This document shows positions 61,112 to 64,000 of a DNA stretch of 64,000 nt, piece after piece; position 1 is the stretch's first letter; every line of letters begins with the position of its first letter. Origin of the DNA: JAICYJ01 sp045806525 (lineage in GTDB: Bacteria > Actinomycetota > Thermoleophilia > Gaiellales > JAICJC01); NCBI GenBank assembly GCA_045806525.1, contig JBJMJD010000087.1, positions 1-64,000 of the forward strand. Reading direction: 5' to 3'. The position numbers were made by a program, and so were the translations under genes. The notes under the pieces were generated by a model. That model had not been told where the DNA came from. It ran no database searches and saw nothing but the letters and a program-made list of their open reading frames with translations.

Positions 61112-61171
61112 GGGGGTCCTCCGGATCGGGCGCGGAACACCCTTGACGCTACGCCCTGCGCCGCTCGCTGT

Positions 61172-61660
61172 CTAGATGAAGCGTTCCTCGCCGACGAGCG
61201 CGTTCAGCGAGGCCGCGCCGCGCTCGACGACGGCCGGGTCCAGGCGCCGCAGCCGCCGGGCGACCTTGCGCTCGAGCCGCTGGCCCGCTGCGGTGGCCAG
61301 GTCGCGGCCGGACTCGGTCAGCAGCGTGCTGCCGTGTGCGCCGCTTCGCTTCACGTACCCGCGAGTTGCCAGCCGCAGTGCGATCTGCTTTGCCTGGCTT
61401 GTGCTGGCGGCGAGCAGCTCGGAGAGTGCACGGGTGGTGACCGCCTCACCCTCCGGGGCCTCGCTCAGGAGCAGCAGCGCGTAGAGCTCCATGGGACGCA
61501 GGTCGACGTCGCGCGCCGTCTCCAGCACGGAGCGGTCGAGCGAGCGAAGAAGCCGCAACCCCGCAGGTACACCGGTGGGTGCCGCCGGCGGAGCGTCGTG
61601 GGGGGAAGTGACAAGCGCGAGCCTGACGGCGCTGCGGCTGGTGGAGTGGGGCGCACCCAT
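61172..61660 (-). CDS. MarR-family transcription regulator
   Basis: 162 residues. Winged-helix core: RDVDLRPMELYALLLLSEAPEGEAVTTRALSELLAASTSQAKQIALRLATRGYVKRSG and the wing HGSTLLTESGRDLATAAG, then a C-terminal dimerisation helix pair ending LNALVGEERFI. It should repress nearby genes until a small phenolic or amine ligand binds. ATG 61660 chosen; the first 30 residues are poorly structured and GTG codons inside are possible starts. It is the nearest regulator to the permease operon at 61111. Confidence 0.82.
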   Translation of the reverse strand: MGAPHSTSRSAVRLALVTSPHDAPPAAPTGVPAGLRLLRSLDRSVLETARDVDLRPMELYALLLLSEAPEGEAVTTRALSELLAASTSQAKQIALRLATRGYVKRSGAHGSTLLTESGRDLATAAGQRLERKVARRLRRLDPAVVERGAASLNALVGEERFI

Positions 61661-61741
61661 GTCGCTGCATCTTCACCCACCGACCGGTTTCGCGCACTCG
61701 CCGTTTTGTGGTAATTGTCTGGCAGATTTTGGAAGGTTGCA

Positions 61742-61873
61742 TCAGGCTGGTCCCTGGGCGCAGGGATCCACGGCCCAGAAGAAGAATGCCAGCACCGCCA
61801 CGAAAGCAACCGCCAGCAGCACCGTCAGCAGCACCCGCCGGGACGCCGACATGGCGGTCGAGCGTCGCGCCAT
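61742..61873 (-). CDS. Small single-span membrane protein
   Basis: 43 residues: ARRSTAMSASRRVLLTVL leads into one hydrophobic span (LLAVAFVAVLAFFFWAV) and a DPCAQGPA tail. The basic segment before the span puts the N-terminus inside. No family. An in-frame reading to 61972 is less likely. It lies downstream of tRNA-Leu on the same strand. Confidence 0.4.
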   Translation of the reverse strand: MARRSTAMSASRRVLLTVLLAVAFVAVLAFFFWAVDPCAQGPA

Positions 61874-61980
61874 CGAGGTTGAGACGACTCCGATGCCGGT
61901 TACCCCGGCGACCGCTGCCGAGATGAAGCACTGGGTCTCCCAGGTGGAGGCGGCGGGCAGCGAGGCAATCACGGGCTACA

Positions 61981-62064
61981 TGCGGATGAGAGGACTTGAA
62001 CCTCCACGACCTTACGGCCACACGGACCTGAACCGTGCGCGTCTACCAATTCCGCCACATCCGC
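61981..62064 (-). tRNA. tRNA-Leu (anticodon CAG)
   Basis: Minus strand, 84 nt including the discriminator A, no encoded CCA. Acceptor GCGGATG pairs with CATCCGC. The anticodon stem is CACGG/CCGTG with loop TTCAGGT, anticodon CAG at 62028-62030. A long variable arm (TGGCCGTAAGGTCG) marks a class II tRNA, and the T loop is TTCAAGT. Confidence 0.95.
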
Positions 62065-62080
62065 GCGGGGAGAGCTGATT

Positions 62081-63271
62081 CTAGCGAGGGTTGCAGGCCC
62101 CCGTCAGCAGCGCGGCGATCTCGGCCTCGCCGTAGCCCAGATCGGCCAGCACCTCGGCGGCGTGCTCGCCCAGCCGCGGCGGCGGCAGCCGGCTGCCCGG
62201 CCGGTCACCGTCGTAACGGATCGGCGAGCGCACCAGCCCGATCTCGCCCGCCGCCGGATGCTGCACCCGCTCCACCATGTGCGCCGCCGGCCCCGCAAAC
62301 GTCTCCGGGATCGACAGCACCGGACCGCCGGGCACGTGCGCGCGCTCCAGCACCTCACTCCACTCAGCCACCGTGCGTTCTGCCAGCAGCTCCTGCAGCT
62401 GGGGCACCAGCACGTCGCGGCCCTCCACCCGACCCGCGTTGGTCTGCCAGCGCGGATCCGTCGCAAGGTCGCCGCGGCCGGCCTCGGCGCAGAAGCGGCG
62501 GAAGTGGTCATCCGTGCCGACCGCCAGGTTCACGTACCCGTCGGCCGCCCTGAAGGTCTCGTAGGGCACGATCGACGGGTGCGCGTTTCCCAGCCGCTTC
62601 GGCTCGATGCCGCTGATCAGCCAGTCGCCGGCCCGGTTCGCCAGCCACGCCACCTGCGCATCCAGCAGCGACACCTCGCAGCTCCGCCCCTGCCCGCTGT
62701 GCTCGCGCTCATGCAGCGCCGCCAGCACCGCCGAGCTCGCGAACAGCCCGGCCACGATGTCTGAGATGGCAACGGAGACCTTCATCGGCTCGCCGTCGGG
62801 CTCACCGGTGATGCTCATGATCCCACCCAGCCCCTGCATCAGGAAGTCGTACCCCGGCCGCTCCGCGTCCGGCCCGTCGGACGGGTACCCCGCGATCGTG
62901 CAGTGCACGGCCATCGGGTTCACGGTCCGCACCGCCTCCCAGTCAACCTCGTAGCGCAGCGCCGCCGCCGGCAGGAAGTTGTGCAGCAGCACGTCGCAGC
63001 GGCCGATCAGCCGTCGCACCACCTCACGGCCCGCGTCGTCGCGCAGGTCGATCGCGATCGACCGCTTGTTGCGGTTGACCTGCATGAAGTACGCGCTCTC
63101 GCCGCCCTCGAACGGCGGCCCCCAGCGGCGGCTGCCGTCGCCCTCGCCGGGGCGCTCGACCTTGACCACGTCGGCGCCAAGGTCGCCCAGCATCATCGTG
63201 CAGTAGGGGCCCGCCAGCACCTGCGTCAGGTCGAGGACGCGCAGGCCCGCCAGCGGGAGCGCGCCGCTCAG
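62081..63271 (-). CDS. CaiB/BaiF family III CoA-transferase, probable CTG start
   Basis: 396 residues if it begins at CTG 63271. The family's conserved N-terminus (PLAGLRVLDLTQVLAGPYC) lies upstream of the first GTG (63220) and there is no ATG, GTG or TTG in that stretch. CTG at 63271 overlaps the peroxiredoxin stop by four bases (CTGA), just like other gene pairs here. The rest is typical: MMLGDLGADVVKVERPG, NRNKRSIAIDLR, GYDFLMQGLGGIMSITGEPDG, ISDIVAGLFASSAVLAAL and a C-terminal RLGEHAAEVLADLGY. It moves CoA between carboxylic acids; substrates unknown. The gene ends 17 bases before tRNA-Leu. Confidence 0.9.
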   Translation of the reverse strand: MSGALPLAGLRVLDLTQVLAGPYCTMMLGDLGADVVKVERPGEGDGSRRWGPPFEGGESAYFMQVNRNKRSIAIDLRDDAGREVVRRLIGRCDVLLHNFLPAAALRYEVDWEAVRTVNPMAVHCTIAGYPSDGPDAERPGYDFLMQGLGGIMSITGEPDGEPMKVSVAISDIVAGLFASSAVLAALHEREHSGQGRSCEVSLLDAQVAWLANRAGDWLISGIEPKRLGNAHPSIVPYETFRAADGYVNLAVGTDDHFRRFCAEAGRGDLATDPRWQTNAGRVEGRDVLVPQLQELLAERTVAEWSEVLERAHVPGGPVLSIPETFAGPAAHMVERVQHPAAGEIGLVRSPIRYDGDRPGSRLPPPRLGEHAAEVLADLGYGEAEIAALLTGACNPR

Positions 63272-63747
63272 CTGGTCGCCCCGGCCGTCAGCTTCTCCAC
63301 CTCGGCCAGCGCCCAGGCGGTGTGCTCATCCGGCTTCACCCGGCGCTTGATCGCGGCCAAGTTGCCGTCGGCGTCGATCACGAAGGTCGAGCGCTCGATC
63401 CCCATCGACGTCCTGCCATAGTTCTTCTTCTCGACCCAGACGCCGTAGTCCTCGGCCATCGTGTGCTCGGTGTCGGCCAGCAGTGGGAACGGCAGCCCGT
63501 ACTTCTCCTTGAACCTGCGGTGCGACTCCGGGGACTGTGGGCTGACGCCGATCACCCTCGCGCCGATCCGCCCGAACTCCGCCCAGCTATCGCGGATGCT
63601 GCAGGCCTGGCGCGTGCAGCCGGGCGTGTCGTCCTTGGGATAGAAGTAGACGACCACCGGCCGGCCCTTGAGATCGCCGAGCGACACCGTCTCATCGGTG
63701 TCTGACTGCAGTGAGAACGGCGGAGCCGGCCGGCCAACCTCGAGCAT
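63268..63747 (-). CDS. bcp: Thioredoxin-dependent thiol peroxidase (Bcp/PrxQ)
   Basis: 159 residues. PVVVYFYPKDDTPGCTRQACS gives the peroxidatic Cys44 and the resolving Cys49, five apart as in alpha-type Bcp enzymes. GVSPQSPESHRRFKEKYGLPFPLLAD and RSTFVIDADG complete the fold. It reduces peroxides in the cytoplasm using thioredoxin. ATG 63747 follows an AAGGAG site; an in-frame extension to 63891 is not conserved. A possible -10 box TACAGT lies at 63783-63788. The CoA-transferase follows with a four-base overlap. Confidence 0.93.
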   Translation of the reverse strand: MLEVGRPAPPFSLQSDTDETVSLGDLKGRPVVVYFYPKDDTPGCTRQACSIRDSWAEFGRIGARVIGVSPQSPESHRRFKEKYGLPFPLLADTEHTMAEDYGVWVEKKNYGRTSMGIERSTFVIDADGNLAAIKRRVKPDEHTAWALAEVEKLTAGATS

Positions 63748-63817
63748 CGTTACTCCTTGGAACGGGTGCGTTTGCTGGGCCGTACTGTAGTCGGGGGTGG
63801 GGGGCAAATCCGCCTGA

Positions 63818-63823
63818 TAGCGT
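63818..63823 (+). promoter_or_regulatory. -10 box TAGCGT of the last gene
   Basis: TAGCGT, six bases, ATG 63830: the leaderless pattern again. Confidence 0.4.
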
Positions 63824-63829
63824 GGCGCC

Positions 63830-64000
63830 ATGCCCGAGGTGCACATGGTGGTGGGGACGCTCCTGATCGTGACCAACGCGATCGTGGGCATCTGGGGGTT
63901 GATCGCCTACCGCCGCGACCGGCCCCCCGCCGGCATCTACATGCAGCTGCTGGCGCTCTCGCAGACGATGGTGATCGCGCAGGCAACGCTTGGCCTGATC
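63830..64000 (+). CDS. Membrane protein, N-terminal part (cut by window edge)
   Basis: 57 codons are visible: PEVHMVVGTLLIVTNAIVGIWGL is a first membrane span, AYRRDRPPAGIY a basic loop and MQLLALSQTMVIAQATLGLI the start of a second span. Not enough remains to name a family. The start is supported by the TAGCGT box. Confidence 0.6.
   Translation, partial: MPEVHMVVGTLLIVTNAIVGIWGLIAYRRDRPPAGIYMQLLALSQTMVIAQATLGLI

Overview
This window is 64 kb of high-G+C DNA that is almost fully coding, with very short intergenic gaps, many 1-4 bp start/stop overlaps and frequent GTG starts. The gene set (CYTH-CHAD protein, PPK2, SulP, LLM oxidoreductase, several P450s, GntR/FCD and MarR regulators, DUF3618/DUF1469 and DUF4396 proteins) points to an actinobacterium. 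The Thermoleophilia (Solirubrobacterales/Gaiellales) are my best guess, which is an inference and not a tested placement. I see no transposase, integrase, phage gene, rRNA or CRISPR array. One tRNA, Leu(CAG), lies at 61981-62064.

Layout. 1-15.1 kb: a frameshifted beta-propeller protein, CYTH-CHAD, an MFS exporter, a P450, an LLM oxidoreductase, membrane and envelope proteins, then an overlapping SulP / CYTH-like / PPK2 / lipid-kinase operon. 15.1-25.3 kb: a P-type ATPase whose phosphorylated Asp is replaced by Ala, a 1374-residue adhesin fused to its own sortase, a decayed adenylate cyclase, a cupin and two small membrane-protein genes. 25.5-30.2 kb: a formate dehydrogenase operon. Its catalytic chain uses an in-frame TGA as selenocysteine and lacks its N-terminal FeS domain, which is encoded at the far end of the operon. 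30.4-40.5 kb: a secreted beta-helix protein, a spermidine-synthase-like membrane protein, a DsbA-like protein, photolyase, an Fe-alcohol dehydrogenase and a GGDEF protein.

40.5-51.5 kb is a single minus-strand operon of twelve genes, nearly all overlapping: FAH-family hydrolase, extradiol dioxygenase, HpaB-like monooxygenase, small stress-responsive/ABM-like protein, acetoacetate-decarboxylase-like protein, SDR, aldehyde dehydrogenase, P450, glutamine-synthetase-like ligase, second P450, Rieske ferredoxin and nucleotidyltransferase. It looks like a catabolic pathway for an aromatic compound, probably an amine, with no exact precedent that I know. 51.5-61.7 kb holds related catabolic genes: phosphatase, carboxymuconolactone-decarboxylase-like and FAH proteins, amidohydrolase, a GntR/FCD regulator, an APC permease, and an operon of APC permease, gamma-glutamyl-GABA hydrolase and aminotransferase near a MarR gene. 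Near-identical short palindromes at the GntR gene, the first permease and the twelve-gene operon suggest one regulon. 61.7-64 kb: tRNA-Leu, a CaiB-type CoA-transferase that appears to start at CTG, a Bcp peroxiredoxin and the start of a membrane protein cut by the window edge.

A recurring start signal is visible. At least eleven genes have a TANNNT box ending 6-7 bases before the start codon, the arrangement expected for leaderless transcripts. I used it to choose several starts.
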